From Sipunculus nudus (Eukaryota > Annelida > Sipuncula > Golfingiida > Sipunculidae), in contig CM049306.1 in the NCBI GenBank assembly GCA_026874595.1, positions 25,349,519 through 25,413,518 of the forward strand: a stretch of DNA of 64,000 nt. The letters run 5' to 3'. The notes under the pieces are model-generated. The model saw only the letters and a program-made list of their open reading frames with translations, made no database searches and was not told the DNA's origin. Shown one piece after another: positions 9,212-21,982 of the stretch. The translations under genes and the position numbers were made by a program. Every line of letters begins with the position of its first letter. Position 1 is the stretch's first letter.

Positions 9212-11800
9212 TGTATTTATAGACACAAGCAGTCTGGATTCTCTCAGACACAATAGCGGGGCCTGGAATCTGTTTCGACGAGGTGACTATGTCATTCATG
9301 TTGATGACATATAAGTTCAGTGTGTCACAATGGTAAGCATTGTGCCACAATTGTATAAAGGGCATTTAGGCCTGCAACTGGACTTAAGCCTAATTAATTG
9401 TTATTGCAACAATAAAAGCACAGAGATTATAGCTTAGAAATGACAAGCGACACATTTTATAATCTTAATTCTTTCTCTCTATAAATAAAAAAATTCTTTT
9501 CTTCCTTTCTATTTTTGTCTTCTCTTTTTTTCTCTTTTGTCATCTTATCCTTTAATATTTTATCTTCACCTTTATCTCATTCCTTCTGTACGTTTCGGGA
9601 ATTATTTACATATTTTATTTACATTTAATTCATATTTATAAATTCCGGAATATTATACACAAATATTAAATATATCATTGTATACGTTTAATTGACATGG
9701 GTATTGGTGCATGTATATAGAGATGGCACCGAGACTGGTACTATAATTAACACTGAGAGTCATAAAAGCAACTTAAATATCGTTCACGAAAGCACGATAT
9801 GAATTATACAGTTGCATATGGTTTTACATGCAGTCGAAGATTTGGTAAGAGCTGAATACTTGTCTAGAATTATAAATAGTCGAAAAAATTATAAAATAAT
9901 ATCATGGATAGATGTATCAGATCAGGAGGGAGGGCAATACTGTTGCGTGTATAGGATAAGGGGGCGGATATAGGGATTTAGAAAAGAGGGACTCAACATG
10001 CACCCTGGCTCAGGGTAACAAGTTTATCGGGGATGCTAGCGAGTTGATATATAATCCTGTTTAGTATGCAGTAATATATATTGAATAAACAATGTGAGAC
10101 GTAATATCAGGCGCTGCATTACGAAATTAAGCAGGTATTTTATTCCATTTCCAATAGGGTTTTGCATCGAAAAAAAACCGGGGCGTCCCCTTCTAAATCC
10201 GCCCCTGTATGGCGGAGTTTTATAATTAGACCTTGTACTTCATGAGATCTATAAGGTTTTTCAGGAATGCCCCAAAATCGACACTATATATTACATATAT
10301 ATATATATTTTGCTGTTTCTAAAATTCTCTCATATCAACCCCGGTATATATAATTATAATATTCAGAAAAGCCCTTAAAATACATTCAGGTTACCTTTAG
10401 CCGAAAATGAAAAACAGAGCCAGAAAATAGATGGATAATCCCAATTTTCGACACTTCAGGACAAAGAATAAATTAAGCTATATCCTGTACCCACAATATC
10501 GTGTTCATGTTATATCTTCGTGTTTTTTATGTATTGTTTTCTGTGATTTTAACACCAGACCCATAGGATCAAAGTGCAGCTTAAAATAAATTTAAACTCC
10601 GACTCTTGTGGTTACAGGCACACGGATGTTTTCAATTATAAAATTAATACTCTCATGAGTAAACAATATATGTTACATGTGTTAACATGTTAATTACGCG
10701 AAGAAATAATATATTTGTCTATAAATTTAAACGTCCTGTAAGTCATGAACTCGGAATGATCGATTTCCAAATAGGGCAAAATTTTCCAAATATGGGAAGA
10801 TTATTTTTTACTCTACCAAAAAATATCACGAAATTTCCTGTTATTTTAATTCTGCTAATACTATCAATTTGTGCGATTAATGTAGGATTACTCGCTATAT
10901 CTATTTAATTTCAGCAGGTTTACATGCAAGTACATGCATAATGTATTTTTACCATGTAGTGGTGCATATACATATATATATACATGAATATAAACATATA
11001 TATAAATATATATATATGTAGGTGTGTGTGTGCATGTGTGTGAACTAACCCCCATGGATGTTGTTGTTTTCTACGATTCCTGTCTCTATATATATGCAAC
11101 ATTAAGTTCCTCAATAGTTCTCAGTATTAACCCATGCAAGCGGACAAGCACTTTTTACGTATTGGAACATAAAAAAAATCCCTGCATACGAAAAACACCT
11201 GGATATTAAAATGCATGTATTGTGGTAATTTATCTATATATAGATTTATGAGTTCAATAAACTTATGTCGACCTATAACGGTTAGTTTTAATTGGAGTAA
11301 TAGCATCTTATACTGATTCTGCACAAATAAAAACGTGTGAGACTTAAAAACATATTTAAAAAAATTGTTGGTTGCGTTTGAACATATACTAAAGTATATA
11401 CACCCGATTGTAAATTAGACAACTAATGCGGTATATAATTTCCATAACAAAGTATCTGACATGTCAGGTTTGACTAATCATTAATACAGGAGTGATCTGG
11501 TCAAAGAATGTGCCTGATATAGGTGATCACAATAGCTGAGCTCAGCAATAATACAAGTTGGTTGAGCATAAACGCTTTAATTTTATAAATGTAAGCATAA
11601 TTTTTATATACTCAGTCCTTGGGTTTTCTGGGCTTTCTCCACGCCCGATATCTCAAATGGCCGGATGTAAGCAGAGCGGGATAAGGCTTGCGTGGGACCT
11701 TTACCCTGCATCGCTACCATGGAAACAGGGGCGAGTCCATCACAATGCCCGAAATGAATAATTATCTCACACACCGCAGTGCTGGCAGTCTCTTGTCATC
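9209..11800. other. Gene-poor interval downstream of HHEX
   Basis: No exon could be supported on either strand. Open frames at 9003-9365 (-), 10687-10908 (+) and 10920-11324 (-) show no known motif and several are driven by TA or TG microsatellites. One small inverted-repeat element (about 9958-10208) is listed separately. Confidence 0.5.
9958..10208. mobile_element. Small MITE-like element with GGGGCGGAT...TTTAG ends
   Basis: The left end GGGGGCGGATATAGGGATTT and the inverse complement of the right end, CAGGGGCGGATTTAGAAGG, match with small gaps. This gives an element of about 250 bases with no coding capacity. Ends reading CAGGGGCGGAT... recur in many animal hAT-type elements; assignment to hAT is from memory of that pattern. 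No clear 8-base target duplication is seen. Confidence 0.5.
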
Positions 11801-11801
11801 T

Positions 11802-11935
<134 letters not shown>

Positions 11936-12464
11936 GAAATTATTTTACACACATTTATTTACTTTTTTACCCGTTTTGACTACCCAATTTTGACTCGCCC
12001 TTCTTCTAAAAATATAGGGCCAAGCATCGTTTCAGCCCAATCACCTCACCCTCCCTCCCAAGCCACCCACCCTTAATCTGTCACTGGCCACAGATCAGGA
12101 AATTTCCTGACCGCCTCAGCTATGTTCCCGTTACCAGGGGGTCGGAGTATATGTGTTCGTCAGTGTGTCAACAAGAATGTCACACAGTTGGCCTGTTCTC
12201 ATCATATCAGCTGTCTCTCTGAGGGGACTCAATGCTCCGGATTACATTCACTGTCAAATGTTACTGTGACGGGCAAGGTCGGGCAGGAATGCCGCCTCCC
12301 GCTATAATATTACAATGTCTTCCTGCGAAACTAACCGACGGATTGCCTGTCTAACAGTGTGATATGATAGCTGACTATTGATTTGTAGATAGCTAAGATA
12401 TTATAAACTCGCCCTGTAATGGGTGTGAGAGTGGCCGCTACTTCGCCACTAAATCTCATGTTTG

Positions 12465-12466
<2 letters not shown>

Positions 12467-12529
<63 letters not shown>
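12467..12529. repeat. (TA)n microsatellite
   Basis: About 30 TA units. A second compound tract, (CT)n-(TA)n, lies at about 12796-12875. Confidence 0.9.
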
Positions 12530-12531
<2 letters not shown>

Positions 12532-12792
12532 AGATGTAAAACCCGTCTACCTCAAAGTATGATAGATTAAAACAGATAATTAACACATACATGAGTATAG
12601 GTTTGAGAATGCCAGGACACACACAAACACACATATATATATAAAGTAAAATCCCGCTAACACGCCCAGCTAAGGGACAAGTCAAAGGGATCAGCTTAGC
12701 GGGATGGTCTTGTTATTGTTACAATAATTATATATATATATGTATGTAAGTATGTAAGTTATGTCATTGTACACATATTACATTCGTCCGGG

Positions 12793-12874
<82 letters not shown>

Positions 12875-13443
12875 TTGTGTGTGTAAATTGTTCTAAATAA
12901 TGTATATATTTTTCATTTGCCAAACAGCTGAAATTAGATATGTTTATACCTTATATTATTACTATTTGCTGGCCAAGCGATGGATTTATCTGTTTGCACT
13001 ATATACTTACCTGAACTTTGTGATATACGCCTCTTCGTGGCGATGATGGCTTACGTAGCCTTTAATATTAATTCTATCAATGAGCACTTAAACATATCTA
13101 TGAGATACAGAAACGATAAGTCATCCATTGACTTGTCGCATTAGCCCTTATTATATATAGTGGCAACACATAAGATATAAAGTAGTGCACGTCTGACTGA
13201 GAATTGATCTCATTATTATAGAGCATACGTCAGAATACATTAACCTTATCTTATACAAATCTCTACATTAATTATCCGATTGATAAGCCGATGAAAGAAA
13301 CACTGAAGAAAAATAATATTATGATAATCATTAATTTAATTAAATGCCAAGGTGGTTAATTTAAGGGTGTCATGTTTTTCTAACCTTTACTTTGCTGGTG
13401 ATTTATTTACTTTATAAATGTGATACTTTATCATTATTATCAT

Positions 13444-13447
13444 TATA

Positions 13448-13502
<55 letters not shown>
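13444..13502. repeat. (TA)n microsatellite
   Basis: About 29 TA units with one G near the start, shortly before the degenerate satellite at 13640. Confidence 0.9.
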
Positions 13503-13505
<3 letters not shown>

Positions 13506-13639
13506 CAGAACAAACACGCTTACTGAAGCATAAATACAAGAAAACATAAACCGAGACTTCCCAGTGGCTTTTTTCCAGTTTTTAAAATGTATTGCACGAA
13601 CTGTATATTATCAATTGAAAACTTGGTCAAAGGAAGACC

Positions 13640-15960
13640 CATTTGTAAACACTGTTCCACAGGCAGAATAACACCGAGTACCTGTCAATTAAGACTCTGC
13701 TAAGGAGCACTGACCTATGGGAACACTAGTCTAGGGTACAATATAGTATAAAGTATACACTTGTATGTACAAAGCAATTGTCTAATAAAAATTCGTTACA
13801 GGGGAAAGTTATAATCCATAGGAAACACTGGTCTACGGAATTTGCTTCCAAGAACAACTGGTCAATATAGAAAATAGACTGGCCTGTGGATCACGCGCCG
13901 TATGAGAACTGATTTAGGCAGAACATTGACTATAATGAGTTCTGTTTATGGTCTAGAGAAATGTCGTCTTAAGAACTCGGGTCTATAAAGCGACCACTAT
14001 AGTCCAAGACTAATCAGCATCGGTGTACAGAGCACACTTGTAATAAGAAATACCAGTCTTGGGAACACTATATAGTCAATAGGGAGTACTGACAGTTGGA
14101 ACAAAAATCTAGCCTACAGGGAACGCTTGTCTATAGAACAGTGGTTTATGGGGACCTCTGGTCTAGGGAACACTATAGTCTTTAGGGTACACTCTCGTCT
14201 GTATCTGCTACACTGGTCCAGGGAACGCCGATCCATGCATATATAGGGAGCCCTGCATGGTCCATTTAAAGGAACACATGGTTTAGGGGGAACAACAGTC
14301 TAGAATATACTACAGGGAACACTACTCCATTGAACACAATGGTTTATGGAGAGTAGTAGTCTTAGATACACTAAAGGAGACACTGGTCCATGGAACACAT
14401 GGTTAATGGCGAGCACCATAGTCTTAAATACATTATATGGGTCACTGATCCATGGAACACATGGTTTATGGGGAGGAATAGTCTTAGATACACTAAAGGA
14501 GACACTGGTCCATGGAACACATGGTTAATGGCGAGCACCATAGTCTTAAATACATTATATGGGTCACTGATCCATGGAACACATGGTTTATGGGGTGCAG
14601 TAGTCTTAGATACACTATAGGGACCACTGGTCCATAGAGCACATGGTTTATGGAGAGCAGTTGTCTTAGATACACTATAGGGGCCACTGGTTCTTGGAAC
14701 ACATGGTTTATGGGTAGCAGTAGTCTTAGTTACACTATAGGGGCCACTTGTCCATAGAGCACATGGTTTATGGGGAACTCTATTCTTGGATACACTATAG
14801 TCTAGGGTACATCGGACTGTACATAGAGTATTGGTCCATAGAACACTCGTTATATATACGCTATATAAGGAACGCTAATCCAATGAAGCACTGTATGTTC
14901 GATGTAAACCTGCTCTGCAGGGAACACTGTTCCATATAGGTAGCAAATCTGGGACCGAGCGTGAATGGTTGCCCTCAATAAACTAAGGGCCCAATAGTTT
15001 TTTCGCCAATGTCAGAATGGACAGGGAATGATTTGGATTCAAAATTAAAATAAAAAAAAAATGAAACCAGATTAAGGAGAAATTTTGAAGAGATAGGGGT
15101 GAATAGATCTCTGCTATAATTTTGTGGATAAAAAGCCTATAGCGCTCCGAAAACCCAGCAAAGACAGGACCCGCCGCACCAGCAGAGTTAGGGCCCACCG
15201 CACCAAAGACCATAAGACCCACACCCACAGAGGCCGATGCCGGCAACCCGACCTCAGCACCCGCATAGGGTACACTGTTCTACTTAATTTGCGTCTTTTG
15301 AACGCACTGGTCTTGTGGACACCCGTTCAGGTAACGCTGCATGGTCAACAGTGTAAAGTGAACAAGGGGTTAAAGGGATGAATGGCGTACGGAATATTCG
15401 TATAAGAAAATTTATCTGCAGAGCACTGGTCGAGCACTGGTACATGGGGAACTTCGTATGGAACACCACGCGGGCTATAAATGGAACACCCGTCTAAACT
15501 TGTCTACAGTGAACACATTGATCTGCAAAACTCTGGTACATTTGGAATACCTCGTAGACTATAAGGGGAACAATCGTTTGAACTGGTCTACAGTGAAAAC
15601 TGATCTGCAAAACTCTGGTACACGGGGAACACCACATGGTCCTTAAAGGGACCCATCCGTCTAAACTGGGCTATACATTGAACTCTGGTCTGCTGAATAC
15701 TTGTACGTGGGAACCCCGCATGGTCTATAAAGGGAACACCTGTCTAAGCAAATTCTGGTTCATTGGGAAACACTATTCTAGGAAACATTTGTCATGGGAA
15801 TATTCACCTGGTAAGACACTGATTTATAGGGAACACTGGTTTAGGATCATTAGTCCATATAGGGAACATATCATGCTCAAGTAAACACTCGTCTATTATG
15901 GGATCACTTGACTGGTGAACGTTCTTTTAAGGGACACAGGAAACACTGCAGGTCTGTGAA
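13640..15960. repeat. Degenerate satellite with GGAACACTGGTCTA-like core
   Basis: Variants of GGGAACACTGGTCTA/ACACTGGTCCA recur every 30-60 bases across about 2.3 kb, many as AGGGAACACTNNTCTA. The order is clearest in the middle (14340-14810) and decays to both sides. A stretch at about 14960-15270 interrupts the array with unrelated sequence. Frames that read through the array, such as those rich in WNTW/HGTHG, are repeat translations, not genes. Confidence 0.85.
14341..14810. repeat. 60-62 bp tandem array with a recent 122 bp doublet
   Basis: Eight units start with GGTTTATGG or GGTTAATGG at 14341, 14401, 14463, 14523, 14585, 14645, 14705 and 14765. Each continues through AGTCTTAGATACACTA and CACTGGTCCATGGAACACAT. 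Units 1+2 and 3+4 are nearly identical as pairs, giving a 122-base higher-order repeat. Units 5-8 are more diverged. Confidence 0.9.
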
Positions 15961-16029
15961 CCATCGTCTCATTCTGAGATTTCTTAGTATGTTTTTTTTT
16001 ACTCTAATGGCATTAAAGCAATTAGTGCT

Positions 16030-16032
<3 letters not shown>

Positions 16033-16106
<74 letters not shown>
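16033..16106. repeat. (TA)n microsatellite
   Basis: About 36 uninterrupted TA units directly after the satellite region. Confidence 0.9.
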
Positions 16107-16109
<3 letters not shown>

Positions 16110-16559
16110 TATTATGTAATGTAATGTGTTAATAAGTTTTTTTTAAACCCATATTATAGATGATACTTGCCTAATGACACTATATCGTGAATGTTTCCCC
16201 CCTTTGTTTAATGTTACTTTCATAAACCAGACGTTTGAACTAAACAGCTATATAATGATGCTTAATTTAATTTTGTAAACACGAACAGGCGAAAATTATT
16301 ACACTTGGTTGTAATTACATAGATTCTAAATCCAATTAACTTTAGATTGTCATCTTGATGGCAACATTCACAGACCCATAATATTGTCAAGTAGAAGAGA
16401 TGGAAATACAAATTACAGATTGAAGATATCAGTATTTGCCATTCGCACAACACTTCACCTTTAAAAGGAAATCATATCTTATTTATCACAACTAAATAAC
16501 ATGGGCATATAAGTCGTTATATCTGTTTCATGATATCATTTTTAGATAAGGCGTTTGAT

Positions 16560-17560
16560 CCTTTTATTTATTTCACCAGTGAAGTGTTAAAAATGCAGGG
16601 CAACCTGCCATAATACCTCTCGCCGGTATAAACCAGGGTTGTCAAATATAGATAGTGTTTCACACTAGTATTTTTACAATCTCTAAAAGGGGTTAAGCTA
16701 CCCCTGGTCTGGGCATGAAGTGGCCCGCTCACAACAACATTTCTCGATCACTAGTTTCATCTTTGTTCAATCGGTCCGAAGGAGGGCGCAATATCTCATA
16801 AACCTCCGCGCCCCTTTGAACCATATGGCCACTTCACCGCATGTGTTAAAGCCACTTTAAACCACGCGTATATGGCCCAGTTGCCAACACAAGACACTTT
16901 TGATAAGGTGCCAAATTGAGTCACAAGGTTTGGTGATGTTGAGAACCTTTCCTGACCCTTGGGGCAAGCGTTTCACCTTGGGCGGCCCCAATACCTGTTA
17001 TCTACCTCTAATAGCGTAAGTGTCGGCCTGGGCCAACTTTCAATACCTCACTTTGCACAAGTATATAAACTTTAGCAAGTTCATCGTTGTCTGATAAGAA
17101 CCCCTTAAAGTAACCATCCACGCCGTCACACAGAGAGCCGAGACGCGCGCAGGGTGACAGACAACCAAGAGCAGGGCCCCTTATTGGCGCCAGCTCGTCC
17201 AACAAACCCTCACCAATCCCAACCTGTTTAGATTCAAAGTTAATTATCGGCGAGACTGAGAAACTTCCGCGTGATACCACAAGAGCAATACTTGGCGGCC
17301 CGGGTCGATATGGGGCGCTGTCGTCACTACATTAGACGTGTACTTACTATGAACATTGTATAATGTATCCAATTGGTGTGGCGAAACATGTTGCTAATGT
17401 ACCACAATGGGTGCTTGAATCATTTGATACCGGTCTTCACGCCACGATGGTCTTACGGTAGCTCTCGGATCAATAAGGGTGAGCTCTTGAAATCTCCAAA
17501 CCTCATCATCGTCTGGCTGCATGCATAAACAATTATTGCCATTCGGTAAATGAATATGTA
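16560..17560. promoter_or_regulatory. GC-richer repeat-free island, candidate regulatory block
   Basis: About 1 kb without microsatellites and with clearly higher GC than the flanks, about 11 kb downstream of HHEX. A 90-residue frame on the - strand (17008-17280) has mixed composition but no recognised domain and no convincing splice sites. The block could be a conserved non-coding element serving HHEX, or an unrecognised exon. Evidence is composition only. Confidence 0.25.
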
Positions 17561-17786
17561 ATTAATAATCCTACTGGCCCTTGTATGGAAGTTTAAGATT
17601 ACAGGCGAGGACAAAACACAGGTACACTACAGTTACATGACTACCATGGCGTTATTAAAACATGCAGCAAGCTTTCTTTCAGTGTCATTTTATTTAATCA
17701 GGTAAATGTTATAAGCTTACTATAATGCTAAATAGTTAAATTTTCCTGTCATGAAATAAATAATAATATAATTAAAAAAATCAAGT

Positions 17787-17795
<9 letters not shown>

Positions 17796-17838
<43 letters not shown>
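17796..17838. repeat. (TA)n microsatellite
   Basis: About 21 TA units. The following 17840-18650 is AT-rich with no recognisable gene. Confidence 0.88.
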
Positions 17839-17841
<3 letters not shown>

Positions 17842-18654
17842 TTTTTAGAGGTCCAGCATATATATATATTCTCAGTGTTTCAAAGAAAATCCAATCTACA
17901 AGAAATGATAAATTTGAAATATATGTTTTCCTTAGCTACTTATAATAAAAATATATTCTATTTCTACTCGAGGTCTACAAATTCAAAATGGACCTTATAT
18001 GAATAATTCAGTCTTGAGTCCTATATCCTGGGGGATCATAACCTCTTCGCTCTTGAAAATCGATTTAAATATTCCTATAATGTGGTTTTTATTAGAACAT
18101 AAAATAAAGAATTTATATTTAACATGCTGGTTATTAATGATACACTGCATGGTCTATACAATTCACTAAACAGTGTCTTATATACCTGTCTTTCTTTTTA
18201 GTATTGGTAAATAAATATATATATATATTTATATATATTATAATATAATTTGGCGGCCCAAATGGCTTAACGGCCGTACTCATCCTGCTTGTGTATATAA
18301 ATATATACTTTAAATGTTGCAAAATATCACGAAAATAAAAAAAAGGTTGTACTGATTATATATATATATTGGGGTGTCTTATATTGCATGTGGTCATACA
18401 TCAATTCTATTATGCAACCTTTTTATAACAGATAAGGTTTCAGGAAAAAATATGTTATCAATAATATTATTGACAGGAGGGATTTGAGCACTCGGTTTAA
18501 ATGCCACATGCATATTCAAAGCGTTAGGGACTGAATATGTTTATAGTTTTCATGGAACAAATGTGGAGGAAAACAAAGTGTATAGATAAATTATATATAT
18601 ATGTAATATATATCTTGGCTTTAAGTATAACCTTAAGCCTGCAGCATCAGTGTG

Positions 18655-18758
18655 ATTATTATTATTATTATTATAACTATTATTATCATTGTTATTATTA
18701 TCATTATTATCATTATTATAATAATGATTGGTACTATTATTATTATTATTATTTTAGG
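18655..18758. repeat. Imperfect (TTA)n array
   Basis: Runs of ATT/TTA units broken by ATC and ATA variants over about 100 bases. Confidence 0.85.
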
Positions 18759-19339
18759 AATTTTGGAAATAATGAAATGAAATCCGTATACAGGATGGAA
18801 TGTAAATCACATGTGTGATACCTAAAGCTGGTAAGGAACCCTCTGTGAAAATTGGTTGGTACAAATACCGTTGAATGTGATGACTGCTCAAGTTTTGTTT
18901 ACAAATTCCGTAAAATGCTAGAAATAAAGAGAAAAGCAAATGTCAAATAGTTGTGCTGGCACTTCCTAGACGTCGATAAATGACACAGATCTAAACATAA
19001 ACATTCTAACCCTAAACAATGAGATCCAACAGAGAAGTCTTTATGCCAATGTCATTTTCTGCATGTGACTGCACGTCCTCCACCGTTGAGAGCTATATGA
19101 TTACCGCCCAGATAGCGTCCATTTCTACTATTCTGGTGTGAGAGTTATATGTCAGGACAAGTTGCATCGAGCGTGAAGTACCATCTAAGCCAAACATATG
19201 ATGACAGCTGGAAAGTGTGTGAAACCTACAGAAATTTTCCCAAAGATCACTCCCCAAGAATGAGATAATAAATACAAATGTTATGGAAATTGCTACTGAA
19301 TCAAACACTGACACGCTTACTCTCACTAATATTGACAGA

Positions 19340-21902
19340 TTCAGTCAGATAAGTGATAACCCATGCAACTGATCAAACCATTCCATTAAATGTATCTAAA
19401 TACAAGGGGACTTGTTTTATACACCTTATAATATCAGAAGATTCTTACCCAAGTTTGATGAATTCTATGACCTCGCATTAAGGTGCAACGCATAAGTCAA
19501 TTAGTTTAATGAAAATGGCTATATATATAAAGATATAACTAATGGTGAACATCGTATTCCTGGGTAGACAAATTTCCGGCGAGATCGTGACCGCCAAGGA
19601 GGAGGTGTTGCCCTATATATGCTGATGATGCCTTAAATCCAGTGTTATGTGCTGAAATACAATCATGCAATACTGAATCTGTCTTTGTAAAGGTAAAATA
19701 TGCTGAACGCAGTATTATTGTTGCTTCAATATCCAGACAACCGTCATCTGACATCTGCTTATTAAATGAGATCACCGATATTATTGAGGAATCACTTAAA
19801 TACCATTTACTAGTATAGTCCTTATGTTTTTGACCAGTTGTTACTTAATTTCCAGCTCAAGCAGTATAGGTAAAATCTCCAACCAGAAAAACTGTTAACT
19901 CATCAACAGTGATAGACAAAACTTTCTCCAATATAATCCCGAGAGAGATATAACTACAGATACCAATCTCTATGAGTGACCACTACTTAGTTTACACAGT
20001 ATTATCTTTTAGAAACAATAAAAATTTCATAACAATTAAATCCAGAAACTTGCGCAATTTTAAACAAGAGGCTTGCCAGAATGATATCGCCTCATCTATC
20101 ATGCGCATACTGCAGAATGTATTCCATGCATGCATGAGTCGAAAATCGAAATAACATGGAATAGCTTAAAATCTGAGTTCTTGAATACTTGTAATAAACA
20201 TGTTCCTATCAGATGTTCTAGAATAAAATTTAGAGATAACCCTAGGATGACACCATAGATCCGCAATATGATAAAGCACATGCAGAGACATTACATATAG
20301 ATGCGCTGTAAAACACAAATCCCACATTCTCTTCCTGAAGTATATAGAAAAATTATAAACATGATAACTACTCTAATACATAAGATCGACTAAAACTATT
20401 TATTTCAGATATAATATTGATAATAATTACAATGAAACTAACGGTATGTGGAACGCTCTTAGAAAATATTACCTTGGGTCGTCATCAGTAAGACCTGCTG
20501 ATTGCGAAATATCATGTGACGTATGTTCAGTACTATAAGTGATACACTATAGCGTCAAATTTCCCGTCATCCGTAATTCTCACCCTGTTCCGTGGCTGAA
20601 TACTACAGACATTCGTTTCAGATTTTCTCTGTTGCTATCGCATAAAATATTTGCCTCTCCCCTAAAACTACTCTATATATTTAATTATGGATATAATATT
20701 GCTGCGAATTGCTGCTGAGCTCATCAGTCCTATATATGTTATGTTATCTATTTAATCTATCAATATATCAGTCAACTTTCCCGCTTGACTGAAAAACTGC
20801 TCGAATTACTCCGATATATAAAGGAAAAGGCGATAAAGCTAACAAGAGTAATTAAAGACTTCTATCAATAATACCCCACGTGGCGAAACTATTTGAAACA
20901 GCTATACAAAGGCAGTTGATCGAATTTATTACAAATCATAATAACACATCAGAAAGTGAGCACGCGTATCTGCCGGGAAAATCAAGAGTAGCTGCTCTAG
21001 GCAAATAATCAAATGATATATACAAATATATGGATCTGGGTAAATTTACAGCCGCTTGTTTTTTTTTGCCAAACCAAAGGATTTGATACTATAAATCATG
21101 AAAGATCACTATAAAAATTGCATACATTCGGTTTTGCTATATATATAGTAACACATGAATGCAGTGGCCTGGTTTCATTCATATCTTCATGACCGACTAC
21201 AGATAGTTAAATATAATAATAATCTATCTAAGCCTGCAGTTATGAATGTAGACTTCCCTCAGGTATACGAAACTGGACCAAATTATGTTTAAATATATCT
21301 TTATGATCTTCCAACTGTGCTATATAATTACTGATGGTATTGTTATGTACACAGATTATGTTACTGTGTTTTGCAATGAAAAAATGATAAAGAAACTGAA
21401 ATTAAATTACGTTGTACTGTATACCAAATAACAACCTGGTATGACGAAAACCTGCTCACTTTAAATTATAACAATGTCATGCTTCTTGGTAATTTCAAAA
21501 GGATTGCTGATAAGACACTCGAGATATCAATATTGTATTCAACTTCACCTTGTTCTGATGAGACTAATTTACTTGGTGTGATAATAGAGATGCTAATTTA
21601 TCCTGGAGACCACATGCTAACTCATTATTAAAAAAAAATCCCAAGAGAGGAGACTTTAGCGTATATCAAGCTTTCTTTCTCTGCAATCATTGACCAAGGT
21701 TTATGTGACAGTCATTCAGTCACATATTGACTATATGCCCTTAACATCTGGTGTTGTTCCTTATCGTCTAATAACAATATGATACAAAAGATACAATACA
21801 GAGCTGCCCGAATTTTAACAAAACTACGATAGAAGTGTAAATTTTATGATCCTATATAGTAAATGAACTGGGATGGATGAATGTACATCAACGCTATATA
21901 TT
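19340..21902 (+). pseudogene. Decayed non-LTR retrotransposon (LINE), 5' and central part
   Basis: Broken frames on the + strand read, in order, the pieces of a CR1/Jockey-group LINE polyprotein. The endonuclease start is NIRRFLPKFDEFYDL (about 19430). Next come a RDRDRQGGGVALYM block (about 19575) and the SDHYLVYTVLSF motif (about 19975). The reverse-transcriptase start TPIYKGKGDK lies at about 20810. The catalytic YADD region is degraded to MYTDY (about 21345). A LGVII block (about 21575) and IQYRAARILT (about 21800) follow. Many stops and frameshifts show it is dead. Sequence before 19340 may hold ORF1 remnants. The reading frame is cut at 21902 by an insertion and resumes at 23384. Confidence 0.85.
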
Positions 21903-21951
21903 TGTATCCGCCAAAACGAAGTTTTGCGGATACTATGTTTTTGACCGGGTT

Positions 21952-21982
<31 letters not shown>

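Noticed and set aside
14346-14702. Repeated WNTWLMAST/HGTHG frames that look like a repeat protein
   Set aside because: They follow the 60-62 base DNA repeat, whose length is not always a multiple of three, and open frames occur on both strands.
13640-15960. CRISPR-like array of short repeats
   Set aside because: Units are contiguous and degenerate with no unique spacers, and the genome is animal.
19093-19775. - strand open frames of 77 and 78 codons
   Set aside because: They are shadows on the opposite strand of the decayed LINE endonuclease region.
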